The notes: generated by a model not told the origin, from the letters alone. Positions 1 through 8,162 are shown, counted from the first letter of the stretch. The stretch: DNA of 64,000 nt from JAAXGX01 sp965221595 (GCA_965221595.1 OZ244900.1:1984001-2048000); one strand, 5' to 3'. Numbers and translations: made by a program.

Positions 1-337
1 CAACCAGCGCGATCTCGGCGTCGCTCAGCGAGGTGTCGTTCTTGAACTGCTGGATGCCGATGTTCTTGTCGATGTGCCAAGGCGGCATCTCGCGATTGAC
101 GACGCGGTTCTTGATCGAGCGCGCCCAGGGCCTGACTTCCTGGTAGGTGACCAGCGACATGGGAGCCATCTCGCCCGGGCGGTGGCACACCTGGCAGGAG
201 CGCTGCAGTATCGGCGCGATGTCTTTGGTGAACGTGACGTCGTCCGACCCGGGAGCCTGGGCCGACGCCAGCGCCGGTGCGGCGACCAACGCCGCAGTAA
301 GCGCGACGCGCGTCAATCCCTGAACGTGCTGGGACAT
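1..337 (-). CDS. Secreted heme-c-type protein, N-terminal part (runs off the window)
   Basis: The first 112 codons of a longer gene are present; its 3' end lies beyond position 1. An AAAGGAGA ribosome binding site lies just upstream of the ATG at 337. The product opens with a signal peptide ending near ASAQA, followed by TFTKDIAPILQRSCQVCH: a CxxCH heme-c motif, then RPGEMAPMSL and a REMPPWH stretch. This arrangement is typical of the cytochrome-c-like N-terminus of acidobacterial and planctomycete proteins that often continue into a type II copper monooxygenase-like or related domain; that continuation is not visible. It acts in the periplasm or at the cell surface, probably in electron transfer. 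The heme motif is clear; the full architecture is unknown. Confidence 0.75.
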   Translation of the reverse strand, partial: MSQHVQGLTRVALTAALVAAPALASAQAPGSDDVTFTKDIAPILQRSCQVCHRPGEMAPMSLVTYQEVRPWARSIKNRVVNREMPPWHIDKNIGIQQFKNDTSLSDAEIALV

Positions 338-521
338 GCGATCTCTCCTTTGCCTCTGCCTCGCGGGATGTGCAGCTTCGCCTGTACCTTCTGAATCAAA
401 TACTCTACCACAGTCATGCCTGTCGACGTGCGCGTTCACCGCCCGGCCGCGAGGGCGAGCACGTGGCGCGCCGCAGCCGGAATTGCTAGAGTAACGGGCG
501 GGCGGTTGCGGATACGACCGG

Positions 522-950
522 ATGGCAGACGAGCTGCAGGTGTCGATCCCGGGGCGGTTGTCGGAAGTCGACGCGGTGGCGCGCCGGGTTGAGGAGTTCG
601 GTGACGCGCACGGTCTGCCGGGCCCCAAGGTCTACGTCATCAACCTTGCCCTGGACGAATTGATCACCAACGTGGTGTCGTACGGTTTCGGGGGCGTGCC
701 CGAGCCTGAGATCCGAATCACGCTGCGGATGGAAGGCGATGCGCTGGTGTTGATCGTGGAAGACAACGGGCAGCCGTTCGATCCGACGCAGGCGATGCCG
801 GCCGACGTCGCGTCACCCCTGGCCGAACGGCGGATCGGCGGCCTGGGCCTGCACCTGGTCAAGAGCTTCGCGAACCGCCTGTCTTACGAATTCGCGGACG
901 GCCGCAACCGGGTGATCGTGGAGCACGACCTGGCCTCGGCGTCGGCCTGA
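522..950 (+). CDS. Anti-sigma factor serine kinase-type ATPase (RsbW/HATPase family)
   Basis: A 142-residue protein, about the length of RsbW/SpoIIAB proteins. GHKL ATPase motifs appear in order: N box ALDELITNVVSYGF (about residues 43-56), G1 box VEDNGQPFDP (about 86-95) and G2 box GGLGLHLVKSF (about 107-117). Proteins of this family bind ATP, hold a sigma factor or another target, and phosphorylate a STAS-domain antagonist on serine. Two STAS genes follow directly on the same strand (48 bp to the first), so the three probably form a partner-switching module. No sigma factor gene or PP2C phosphatase is visible nearby. The family is confident; the target is unknown. Confidence 0.88.
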   Translation: MADELQVSIPGRLSEVDAVARRVEEFGDAHGLPGPKVYVINLALDELITNVVSYGFGGVPEPEIRITLRMEGDALVLIVEDNGQPFDPTQAMPADVASPLAERRIGGLGLHLVKSFANRLSYEFADGRNRVIVEHDLASASA

Positions 951-997
951 AGGCCGGACGGCGAATCCGGAACTGGTCCGATGGACCGGGTGGAACC

Positions 998-1336
998 ATG
1001 GACATTGAAGTCGCAGAGGAACGGGACGGCGACGCCCTGGTGCTGCTGCCGGTGGGGCGTTTGCACAGCGCAAACACGCGCGCCTTCGAAGCCATCGTAA
1101 TGGAACGAATCGACGCCGGCGAACGACGCGTAGTCGTCGATTTCAGCCGTCTCGACTTCATCAGCAGCTCGGGCATGCGCGTGCTCCTGCTGGCAGCCAA
1201 GAAGTTGCACGCCGGCGAGGGCACGCTGGTGCTGTGCTCGATGCAGGACCACATCGAAGAGGTCTTTCGAATCAGCGGCTTCGATCGGATCATTCCGATC
1301 CGGGACTCGCGCGAGTCCGCGCTCGCCAGAAGCTGA
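998..1336 (+). CDS. STAS-domain anti-sigma factor antagonist, copy 1
   Basis: A 112-residue single-domain STAS protein (SpoIIAA/RsbV type). The phosphorylatable serine region DFSRLDFISSSGMRVLLLAA lies at about residues 48-67, and the protein ends EEVFRISGFDRIIPI. Unphosphorylated antagonists bind the RsbW-type kinase and free its target; phosphorylation by the kinase gene just upstream would switch it off. The ATG at 998 follows ACCGGGTGGAACC, a weak ribosome binding site. The next gene encodes a very similar protein, so this is half of a tandem duplication. The family is clear; the pathway is not. Confidence 0.9.
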   Translation: MDIEVAEERDGDALVLLPVGRLHSANTRAFEAIVMERIDAGERRVVVDFSRLDFISSSGMRVLLLAAKKLHAGEGTLVLCSMQDHIEEVFRISGFDRIIPIRDSRESALARS

Positions 1337-1388
1337 CGCACGGCTGCTCCGCTGGAGACGGGGGCCGGCCGAGGAACGGGACTACCGT

Positions 1389-1730
1389 ATGGACATCGAA
1401 GTTGTCGAGGAACGGAACGACGGGGTGCTGGTACTCCTGCCCGTCGGCCGGCTGGACAGCGGGAACGCACGGTCGTTCGAGTCGGTCGTCATGCAGCGCA
1501 TCAGCGACGGCGAGCAGCGCGTGATAGTCGACTTCGGTCGCCTAGACTTCATCAGCAGTTCCGGCCTGCGCGTGCTTCTCCTGGCCGCCAAGGCACTGAA
1601 GGCAGATGCGGGCAAGCTGATCCTGTGCGGCATGCGGACGCACATCGAAGAAGTCTTCCGCATCAGCGGTTTCGATCGGATCATTCCCATCGAGGCGTCG
1701 CGCGAAGCGGCTCTGAACGCGGCCATCTGA
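1389..1730 (+). CDS. STAS-domain anti-sigma factor antagonist, copy 2
   Basis: A 113-residue paralogue of the STAS protein encoded just upstream. Long stretches are identical or nearly so: both start MDIEV, both carry RLDFISSSG, and both end EEVFRISGFDRIIPI. They differ mainly in the middle and at the extreme C-terminus (EASREAALNAAI here). Both keep the serine cluster that receives phosphate. The pair shares the kinase gene at 522-950 and may compete for it or respond to different phosphatases. The duplication is seen directly; different roles for the copies are inference. Confidence 0.9.
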   Translation: MDIEVVEERNDGVLVLLPVGRLDSGNARSFESVVMQRISDGEQRVIVDFGRLDFISSSGLRVLLLAAKALKADAGKLILCGMRTHIEEVFRISGFDRIIPIEASREAALNAAI

Positions 1731-1775
1731 CGGGGGGCTGCGGCATCCGCTGCCGGCGCGCCGACAGCAGGCGCC

Positions 1776-2372
1776 TCATTGCTGGTACTTGCGAAGTACC
1801 TCGAGCAGCGCCTCCTCCTCGGCGTCCCAGGCCGCCTGGATCGCTCGCAGCCCGGCCTCGGCGGTGGGCTCCTGACGGGCGAGCCGGCGGTTGCGCTCCA
1901 GCAGCAGTCCCTGCGCAGTCGCCCGATCCAAGAACTCGAACAGGTGGTCGTAGTAGCCGTCGATGTTGACGAAGACGCAGGGCTTCTCGTGCAGCTCGAG
2001 CGGCTTCTGCGCCCACGTCAGCGCCTCGAACATCTCCTCCAGCGTGCCGAAGCCGCCCGGCAGCGCCAGACACCCGTGACACAGCGACTGCATCTTGGAC
2101 TTCCGCTCGTGCATCGTGTCGACGACGTAGAGGCGGCTCAGATCCTCGTGGGCGAGCTCCTGATACGAGAGCTGGCGAGGGACGACGCCGGTCGCGAAGC
2201 CACCGTTCGCCAGCACGGCGTTGGCCAGGATGCCCATCAAGCCCACCCGGGCACCGCCGTACACGAGGCCGACGCCCTCGGCCGCCATCAGGCAGCCCAG
2301 CGTTTCCGCAGCTTCCATGTACCGCTTCTCGTTTCCGACCTGCCCTCCGAGGTAGACGCAGATGTGCTTCAT
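1776..2372 (-). CDS. LOG-family protein (cytokinin riboside 5'-monophosphate phosphoribohydrolase type)
   Basis: A 198-residue Rossmann-fold protein of the LOG/TIGR00730 family. Its start KHICVYLGGQVGN matches the usual VCVFCGSS-type opening. The family signature is present as MHERKSKM (substrate arginine) and PGGFGTLEEMFEALTW (PGGxGTxxE). These enzymes cleave the N-glycosidic bond of purine nucleotides such as AMP or cytokinin monophosphates; the physiological substrate in bacteria is often unknown. The ATG at 2372 was preferred because GGAGG lies 11 bases upstream; an in-frame ATG at 2405 would add 11 residues. It is the last gene of a minus-strand unit after the ATP-grasp and alpha-E genes. 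Confidence 0.87.
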   Translation of the reverse strand: MKHICVYLGGQVGNEKRYMEAAETLGCLMAAEGVGLVYGGARVGLMGILANAVLANGGFATGVVPRQLSYQELAHEDLSRLYVVDTMHERKSKMQSLCHGCLALPGGFGTLEEMFEALTWAQKPLELHEKPCVFVNIDGYYDHLFEFLDRATAQGLLLERNRRLARQEPTAEAGLRAIQAAWDAEEEALLEVLRKYQQ

Positions 2373-2409
2373 CCCATCCGGCGCCTCCGTACCCTGCCGG
2401 TTCATGACA

Positions 2410-3384
2410 TCACCGCGGCAGCGCACCGTCGACGTCGTACCGCACATGCGCGGCCAGGACGCGATCGTGCAGCGTGTAACTTCGAGCCTGCATCCGACGC
2501 AGGCTTCTCTCGCGCTCGTCGAGGCCGGCGGCGGCGGGTCGGGGCCCGCGGGCGCCGGCAACCAGGTCGGCGGCCAGTTCGCGCGTCCCGCCGTCCGCGC
2601 CCGGGCCCGGAGCCACGGCGCCCAGCGCGCCGGCCGCCGTCTCCAGCGAGCGAGACACCGAGCGTGACAGAAGCAGGTCGCCGACGAGCAGGTCCAGTAC
2701 CTGTTGCGGGCGCAGCTCGCTGCCGAAGCGGCGGCGGTACGCGTCGAAGGCCTCGCAGACGCGCAGCAGGCCGGTCCATTCCTCCTCGGCCGGGTCGTCG
2801 CGTGTCCTGATCGCCTCGAATTGCGCCAGCAGCAGCGCCAGCGTCGACTGGGCCCGCTCGATGGCACGCCCCAACTGCAGGAAGTGCCACCCCTCGTCGC
2901 GGTACATGGTCGCCTCCATGACCCCCAGGAAGGTGCTGACATCCTGGGCGACCTCCGCATAGAAGCTCTCCGGCGCGGTCTTCCAGATATCCTGGATGCG
3001 CCGCTCGCGGAGACGCAGCCAGGCCAGGTTCAGCGACGTCCACATCTCGCCGCTGATGCAGTGGCGCGTCTGGCGGGCGTTCTCGCGGCCGTTCGAGAAG
3101 CAGTTCCTGACGGAGTCGGGGTTCGTGCGTTCGAAGGTGAGGTCGTCGGCGAGCGTGAAAGAATCGGCCAGGGCGAAGTCGTCATCGGAACCCGCGAATC
3201 CGACCGCCGGACTGGGCGGCTGCCTGCCCACCGCGGCGTAGATCCGTCGCCATCCCAAGTTGATCTCGGGGACCGGCCGGTCGACCAGAACTTCCATCTG
3301 CACGCGCAGCAGCCGGCAGGTGTGCCCGGTCCGCTCGACGTAGCGTCCCATCCAGTACAGGCTCTCCGCGCTGCGCGCCAGCAT
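2410..3384 (-). CDS. Alpha-E domain-containing protein
   Basis: A 324-residue mostly alpha-helical protein that opens MLARSAESLYWMGRYVERT, the hallmark start of the alpha-E family (DUF403). The ATG at 3384 lies one base after the stop codon of the ATP-grasp gene, implying translational coupling. Alpha-E proteins nearly always accompany a circularly permuted ATP-grasp enzyme and are thought to take part in making or modifying a small peptide or peptide tag; the reaction is not established. Many relatives also have a transglutaminase-like protease beside them, which is missing here; the next gene is a LOG hydrolase. The family is clear, the function unknown. Confidence 0.9.
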   Translation of the reverse strand: MLARSAESLYWMGRYVERTGHTCRLLRVQMEVLVDRPVPEINLGWRRIYAAVGRQPPSPAVGFAGSDDDFALADSFTLADDLTFERTNPDSVRNCFSNGRENARQTRHCISGEMWTSLNLAWLRLRERRIQDIWKTAPESFYAEVAQDVSTFLGVMEATMYRDEGWHFLQLGRAIERAQSTLALLLAQFEAIRTRDDPAEEEWTGLLRVCEAFDAYRRRFGSELRPQQVLDLLVGDLLLSRSVSRSLETAAGALGAVAPGPGADGGTRELAADLVAGARGPRPAAAGLDERERSLRRMQARSYTLHDRVLAAHVRYDVDGALPR

Positions 3385-3385
3385 G

Positions 3386-4819
3386 TCAGTCCTGCAGGAC
3401 CCACACGTCCTTGCCGCCACCGCCCTGACTGGAGTTCACCACGAGGCTGCCGCGCCGCAGCGCGACGCGGCAGAACGCACCCGGCACGCTGCGAGTCTCC
3501 CGGCCGGTCAGGACGAAAGGGCGCAGATCGACGTGCCGCGGCTCGGGCTGCCCGTCCACCAGACAAGGTGCACGCGAGAGCCGCAGCACCGGCTGCGAGA
3601 TGAAGTCGGCCGGATTGGCGCGCATCTCGCGAGCGTAGGCCGCGCGCTCGGCCGGGCTGGCATGGGGACCCACCAGCATGCCATAGCCGCCGGACTCGCC
3701 GACGCGCTTGACCACGAGGTCCGCGAGGTGGTCGAGCGTGTATTCGAGATCGGCCGGGCGCCGGCAGAGGTGCGTGGGCACGCTGGCCAGGATGGGCTCC
3801 TCGTGCAGGTAGTAGCGGATCAGGTCCGGAACGTACGGGTACACGCTCTTGTCGTCGGCGACCCCCGTGCCGGGCGCATTGGCGAGCGCCACGTTCCCGA
3901 GCCGGCACGCCTGCAGCAGCCCGGGCGCGCCGAGCAGCGAGTCCGGACGGAACGCGAGCGGGTCGAGGAAATCGTCGTCCACGCGCCGGTAGATGACGTC
4001 CACACGCCTGAGGCCCTCGGTCGTGCGCATGTAGACGAACCCGTCGCGGGTCAGCAGGTCACGGCCTTCGACCAGCTCCGCGCCGATCTCGCGGGCCAGG
4101 AACATGTGCTCGTAGAAGGCCGAATTCCAGACGCCGGGTGTCAGCAGCGCGATGCACGGGTCGGGCCGGTCCGGCGGCGCCAGCTCCCGCAGCGTCGCCA
4201 GCAGCAGGTCACCGTAGTGCTCCACTTCGCGCACCCGGCAGCGGCGGTACAAGCGGCGCATGCTCGACTTGACCGCCTTGCGGTTGGCGACCATGTAGGA
4301 CACCCCGGAGGGCACCCGCAGGTTGTCTTCGAGCACGAGGAAGCCGTCGTTCGTGCGCACGACATCGGTGCCGCAGACGGCGATCCACGTACCGTGAGGC
4401 GGGGTGAAGCCGCGCATCTCCAGGCGGTACTGAGGGCAGTCGTGGACCATCGCCGCCGGAATGACGCCGTCGGCAAGGACGCGGCCGGCGCCGTAGACGT
4501 CGCCCAGGAACAGGTTCAGGGTGCGGACGCGCTGGGCGAGCCCGGCTTCGAGCTGCGCCCACTCGGCGGCGGGCAGTGTGCGCGGCAGACAGTCGACGGG
4601 GATGATGCGCTCGTCCGCCTCGTCGTCGCCGTACACCGTGAAGGTAATTCCCTCGTTCAGGAACGAACGCGTCACCCGTTCCTGAATCTCGCCCAGCTCC
4701 GCGCTCGACAGCTCGGTCAGCGCCTCGTGCAGGCGCGTCGTATGCGCCCGCGGCCGACCCTGCGCCTCGAACATCTCGTCGTAGATGGCCGGGTCGATCT
4801 CGTACTTGCTGAAGTCCAT
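3386..4819 (-). CDS. Circularly permuted type 2 ATP-grasp protein
   Basis: A 477-residue protein of the DUF404/DUF407 (CP_ATPgrasp) family. Typical stretches are FLGDVYGAGRVLADGVIP, WIAVCGTDVVRTNDGFLVLE with DNLRVPSGVSYM, NAPGTGVADDKSVYPYVPD, VVKRVGESGGYGM, and a C-terminus SSQGGGGKDVWVL, the usual family ending. ATP-grasp enzymes join a carboxylate to an amine through an acyl phosphate; the members paired with alpha-E proteins are predicted to form peptide bonds on an unknown substrate. The start MDFSKYEIDPAIYDEMF is typical. It is first in a three-gene unit with the alpha-E and LOG genes. Confidence 0.9.
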   Translation of the reverse strand: MDFSKYEIDPAIYDEMFEAQGRPRAHTTRLHEALTELSSAELGEIQERVTRSFLNEGITFTVYGDDEADERIIPVDCLPRTLPAAEWAQLEAGLAQRVRTLNLFLGDVYGAGRVLADGVIPAAMVHDCPQYRLEMRGFTPPHGTWIAVCGTDVVRTNDGFLVLEDNLRVPSGVSYMVANRKAVKSSMRRLYRRCRVREVEHYGDLLLATLRELAPPDRPDPCIALLTPGVWNSAFYEHMFLAREIGAELVEGRDLLTRDGFVYMRTTEGLRRVDVIYRRVDDDFLDPLAFRPDSLLGAPGLLQACRLGNVALANAPGTGVADDKSVYPYVPDLIRYYLHEEPILASVPTHLCRRPADLEYTLDHLADLVVKRVGESGGYGMLVGPHASPAERAAYAREMRANPADFISQPVLRLSRAPCLVDGQPEPRHVDLRPFVLTGRETRSVPGAFCRVALRRGSLVVNSSQGGGGKDVWVLQD

Positions 4820-5430
4820 GCGGGCCTCGGCTGCTCGCGTGCGATTGTATACCCGGCGTGGCCGGCCGCCCCGGCGCTCGACTCGACGATCGCGTGCCGG
4901 CGGGTCTCGCCCAACCTATCCCACAGCCGTGCAGCGAGTCGCCGATGAGGCGTACCTCGATCTCGCCGGCCATATCCGCCTTGCGCCTGGGCGGCGGCAG
5001 GGCACTCGGCGCAGCGCCAGCATCGACCGCAGGATGTCGGCCCGCACGAGCCCGAGCGCCTCGGCTACCGTGGTCGGCGGCGGTGCGAACACGCGCGGCA
5101 TCCGTGCTGTCCACCCGCCGTTGCCGGCGCCTCTGCGTTCCGGATCCGTAGACTGCCACCTCCCGTGGTAGAGTTCAGCCGCACGGTTGGTCTCCGATTC
5201 TCCGGCAGCGGATCAGAGGAGTAACGCCGTCCCGGGCCGCGCCGGCGGGGGTGGTGTCGGTGCGCCGCGTTCGACCCGCGCGGGAACCGGCGACGGTCGC
5301 CGCCGCAGTGGATGTTCCGACTCGTCAACGGCAGGGCGTAGCACGGCGGGCCGCTGCGGGTGTCCGCGGTCGGGGGCGAACCGCGCGGACCCGCTGACGG
5401 GCGTTGCTCGCGAATTACGAGGAGGTAGCG
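4820..5430. other. Intergenic stretch without a convincing gene
   Basis: About 610 bases between divergent genes. Open frames exist on both strands, but their translations are arginine-, alanine- and proline-rich and resemble no known family. The largest minus-strand candidate (4916-5101) starts MPRVFAPPPTTVAEALGLV and ends with a Cys/Arg-rich tail; it could be a decayed gene but cannot be supported. A TATACA sequence at about 4845-4850 (minus strand) may be the -10 element for the ATP-grasp operon, without a clear -35. The right end carries the GAGGAGGTAGCG ribosome binding site of the next gene. Confidence 0.4.
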
Positions 5431-6447
5431 ATGAGAACGGGTTGCATCGGTGCATCGTGCATGCTGACGCTGGCAGTGCTGGTGGGGCTGCCCGCCGCGG
5501 GTGAGACACAGGCGCCCGGGACAGGCTGGACCGCGCCCCGCACTGCCCACGGCCATCCGGATCTGCAGGGGGTATGGGCCAACAACAGCGCCACGCCGCT
5601 GCAGCGGCCGGCGGCGCTGGCCGACCGCGAGACGCTGACCGACGAGGAGGTGGCGCGGCTCAAGGCCAGAGCGGACGAGCTGTTCGCGCTCGACGCCGAC
5701 GATGCCGCCTTCGGCGACAGTGTGTTCGCGGCAGCCCTGGCGGAAGCCGAGGACTTCTCGTCGGCCGACACGCAGACGGGCAACTACAACCAGTTCTGGA
5801 TGGTCGAGCGCAACTGGGACAATCGGACGTCGCTCATCGTCGATCCGCCGGACGGCCGCCTGCCGCCGCGCACACCGGCCGCCGAGGCGCGCCTGGAGGC
5901 GTACAACGCGGGCCGGCAGCGCCACGCGCACTGGACCGACGACCGCAGCCTCGGCGAGCGCTGCATCACGTTCGGCGCGCCGCGCCTGGGTGCCGGCTAC
6001 AACTCCTACTACCAGATCTTCCAGACGGCGGACCACGTGGTGCTGCTGATGGAGATGGCCCACGACGCCCGCATCATCCCGCTGGCGGACCGGCCGCCGC
6101 TCGACGCGGACATCCGCCTCTGGCACGGCGACTCCCGCGGCCGCTGGGAGGGGGAAACGCTGGTGGTCGAGACGGCCAACTACTCCCCGCAGACCTACTT
6201 CATGGGCGCCCAGGACAATCTGCACATCGAGGAGCGCTTCACGCGCGTGGCGCCGGACGTGTTGGAGTACGAGGTCCGGGTGAACGACCCGCAGACCTGG
6301 ACCGGGCCTTGGACCGCGGTCATCCGCATGAACCGCAGCGAGGACGCCCTCTACGAGTACGCCTGCCACGAAGGCAACATCGGCATGGAGGGAATCCTTT
6401 CCGGGGCGCGCGTCCTCGAGCGGGCGGAGGCAGCGGGCGAGCGCTAG
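5431..6447 (+). CDS. Secreted protein of the acidobacterial PDLQGVW family, function unknown
   Basis: A 338-residue protein with a signal peptide (MRTGCIGASCMLTLAVLVG, cleavage near AAGETQA). The ATG at 5431 is preceded by GAGGAGGTAGCG, a strong ribosome binding site. The mature part begins TAHGHPDLQGVWANNSATPL, a signature seen repeatedly in uncharacterised exported acidobacterial proteins; later stretches are NQFWMVERNWDNRTSLIVDP, CITFGAPRLGAGYNSYYQIF and a C-terminal YEYACHEGNIGM. Such proteins often sit near PQQ-type propellers and other exported oxidative enzymes, as here. No catalytic motif is recognised. Confidence 0.72.
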   Translation: MRTGCIGASCMLTLAVLVGLPAAGETQAPGTGWTAPRTAHGHPDLQGVWANNSATPLQRPAALADRETLTDEEVARLKARADELFALDADDAAFGDSVFAAALAEAEDFSSADTQTGNYNQFWMVERNWDNRTSLIVDPPDGRLPPRTPAAEARLEAYNAGRQRHAHWTDDRSLGERCITFGAPRLGAGYNSYYQIFQTADHVVLLMEMAHDARIIPLADRPPLDADIRLWHGDSRGRWEGETLVVETANYSPQTYFMGAQDNLHIEERFTRVAPDVLEYEVRVNDPQTWTGPWTAVIRMNRSEDALYEYACHEGNIGMEGILSGARVLERAEAAGER

Positions 6448-6544
6448 CCGGGAAACTGCGCCGTAGCACGGTGTAGACGCTTGGTGGGACGGCTGGCCGG
6501 GGGCATTCGGCGCAACCGTTTACCGCGGCCGGCCGGCGCGGCGT

Positions 6545-6787
6545 TCAGCTGAGCAGCCGCAGTGCCGCAACGACGAGTGCGCCCACCCCGAGCATCCGCC
6601 AGGTGAGGTCAGCCCGCAGCGTCGCGATTTCGGTGCGCAGCGTCGCGATTTCGACAAGGAGCATGTCGGGCGTGACCTGCTCGCCGTGCTCGGCGGCCTG
6701 CCGAACCGCGTCCGTGATGGCGTCGGCCTGTTCGGACGTGAGCCTGGCGGCGGTCAGCGCGCGCGCGATGGCGTGGGTATCGACCAC
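6545..6787 (-). CDS. Small coiled-coil protein with C-terminal membrane anchor (DUF1640/CCDC90-like)
   Basis: An 80-residue protein: an N-terminal segment with LTSEQADAITDAVRQAAEHG, a short coiled coil with the internal repeat EIATLRTEIATLRADL, and a C-terminal hydrophobic segment MLGVGALVVAALRLL predicted as a single membrane anchor. This layout matches the small bacterial DUF1640 (CCDC90-like) proteins, whose role is unknown. The gene stands alone, convergent with the preceding gene and divergent from the DUF6644 genes. The repeat of the EIATLR heptad at DNA level (two copies of a GTGCGCAGCGTCGCGATTTCG-like unit on the plus strand) indicates a small internal duplication. Confidence 0.6.
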   Translation of the reverse strand: MVDTHAIARALTAARLTSEQADAITDAVRQAAEHGEQVTPDMLLVEIATLRTEIATLRADLTWRMLGVGALVVAALRLLS

Positions 6788-7121
6788 GAACCCAAGGTAC
6801 TACGAGTCGTCCGCCCCGCGGCCGGGTTAGCCCGGGTGCAGCCCGGGTCTGTCCGTCAGTCGCTGCCTACCGCCAACGCACCGCCCGCGACCCGCTTCCG
6901 TCTCATCGCGGACCAGCCTGCGGGCCGCTTGCCGACGCGCGTGTCGGCCGGCTCGCGACGGCGATTATCGGCCACGCGGCTGGCAGGGTGCGACGACGCC
7001 GGCGTCGTCTTGACCGGGTCAACGTCGTGATATACAGTCGGCGCCCAAGCCCGGGGCGTACGACGCAATTGTACCCGGCCGGCGCCGCGGGGCGGCCGAA
7101 CGCGCGAGGAGGCAGTGACGG
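6788..7121. other. Intergenic region between divergent genes
   Basis: About 330 bases with no supportable gene. The left two thirds show no structure. The right third contains a 13-bp palindrome (reported separately) and a TATACA at 7031-7036 that together could form the promoter of the DUF6644 genes, with a short 15-base spacer. A purine-rich GCGAGGAGGCAGTGACGG just before 7122 supplies the ribosome binding site. Confidence 0.4.
7010..7022. promoter_or_regulatory. Perfect 13-bp palindrome, candidate operator overlapping a -35 element
   Basis: TTGACC-G-GGTCAA is a perfect inverted repeat. Its left half reads as a -35 element (TTGACC) placed 15 bases before TATACA at 7031-7036, so a dimeric regulator bound here would sit on the promoter of the DUF6644/propeller genes that start at 7122. 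The palindrome is seen directly; its use as an operator is inference. No regulator gene is adjacent. Confidence 0.4.
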
Positions 7122-7652
7122 ATGTCGCTACGGACCGTATTCGAGTGGCTGGAAGCGATGCCGTTGAGCACGGCGTTGCGCGAGTCGATTTTCGGCTATC
7201 CGATTCTGCTGACGTCGCATGTGGTGAGCATGTGTCTGATTGCGGGTCTGCTGGTGATGATGGACCTGCGGTTGACCGGGGTGGGCAATCTGCACACGCC
7301 GGTTTCGCACATTCAGAACCGTCTGTTCAAGTGGCAGATGCTGGGGCTGGCGATGTCGGTGGTCAGCGGGGGTTTGCTCTTCTACGGGCAGCCGATGCGG
7401 TTCTACGGCAACTTCTGGTTCTGGATGAAGAATCTGCTGCTGCTGGCGGCGCTGGTCAACGCGATGTACTTTCATCGAACGATCTACCGGTCGGTCGACC
7501 AGTGGGACAACGACCCCGTGCCGCCGGTGCCGGCGCGGGTGGCCGGTGCGTTGGGTTTGGTGTTGTGGGCGGCGGTGATTGTGACGGGCCGGATGATTGC
7601 CTATAGCGGTCTGGTTCCGCAGTGGTGGCTGGACCTGGGGTTGGCGCCGTAG
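7122..7652 (+). CDS. DUF6644-like integral membrane protein, copy 1
   Basis: A 176-residue protein with about four predicted membrane segments, for example PILLTSHVVSMCLIAGLLVM, WQMLGLAMSVVSGGLLFY, LLLLAALVNAMYF and VLWAAVIVTGRMIA. The opening FEWLEAMPLSTALRESIFGY and the MMDLRLTGVG motif fit the DUF6644 membrane family, whose function is unknown; conserved His (TSHVVS) and Arg in the bundle could suit heme binding, but that is speculation. A GAGGAGG site precedes the ATG. A shorter paralogue follows 36 bp downstream, then an exported propeller protein, so the three probably form one operon. Confidence 0.72.
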   Translation: MSLRTVFEWLEAMPLSTALRESIFGYPILLTSHVVSMCLIAGLLVMMDLRLTGVGNLHTPVSHIQNRLFKWQMLGLAMSVVSGGLLFYGQPMRFYGNFWFWMKNLLLLAALVNAMYFHRTIYRSVDQWDNDPVPPVPARVAGALGLVLWAAVIVTGRMIAYSGLVPQWWLDLGLAP

Positions 7653-7688
7653 GCCGGGCACGACCGACTTGAGTGAAGGGCGGGGGCG

Positions 7689-8162
7689 ATGGTCCTGGAA
7701 TTTTTCGAGTGGATGGAAGGCAGCGCGCTGAGCCTGACGTTTCAGTCGGCGGTCTGGTACAGCCCGATCATTCAGGTGATGCATCTGGTGGCCGTGGCGT
7801 TCTTCTCGGGGGCGCTGCTGGTGGTGGACCTGCGGCTGCTGGGGGTGGGTCTGACGGCGCAGCCGTTGCGGCAGGTGGCCGAGGACGCGCAGCCGTGGCT
7901 GGTGGGCGGCCTGGTGGCGCTGGCCATCACGGGCACGCCGACGATGGCGTCGACGTCGATCAAGCAGTACTACAGCCCCTTCTGGTGGTGGAAGATGGAG
8001 ATGCTGCTGTTGGGTCTGATCTTCCTCTTCACCGTGCGGCGCAAGGTCATCGCAGCCGACGAGGGCTCGCTCGGACCGGTCTGGCCCAAGGTCGTCGCCC
8101 TGACCTCGATGGGCCTCTTCCTCGGCGTCACCATCGGCGCCCGGCTCATCGGACTGTCCTGA
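7689..8162 (+). CDS. DUF6644-like integral membrane protein, copy 2
   Basis: A 157-residue paralogue of the preceding membrane protein with the same plan: FEWMEGSALSLTFQSAVWY, PIIQVMHLVAVAFFSGALLV, VVDLRLLGVGL and a C-terminal GLFLGVTIGARLIGL. About four membrane segments are predicted. Both copies keep the histidine in the first membrane helix (MHLVAV here, TSHVVS in copy 1), the DLRLxGVG loop and a late arginine (GARLIG / TGRMIA). It ends 15 bp before the next gene. Function unknown; the two proteins may form a heterodimer. Confidence 0.72.
   Translation: MVLEFFEWMEGSALSLTFQSAVWYSPIIQVMHLVAVAFFSGALLVVDLRLLGVGLTAQPLRQVAEDAQPWLVGGLVALAITGTPTMASTSIKQYYSPFWWWKMEMLLLGLIFLFTVRRKVIAADEGSLGPVWPKVVALTSMGLFLGVTIGARLIGLS

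Noticed and set aside
3383..4948. Plus-strand open frame opposite the ATP-grasp gene
   Set aside because: Antisense shadow; the minus strand has the family motifs and coupled gene ends.
4916..5101. Small minus-strand frame beginning MPRVFAPPPTTVAEALG
   Set aside because: The first half looks protein-like but the rest is Arg/Cys-rich; no ribosome binding site, no recognised family, so it is not listed as a gene.
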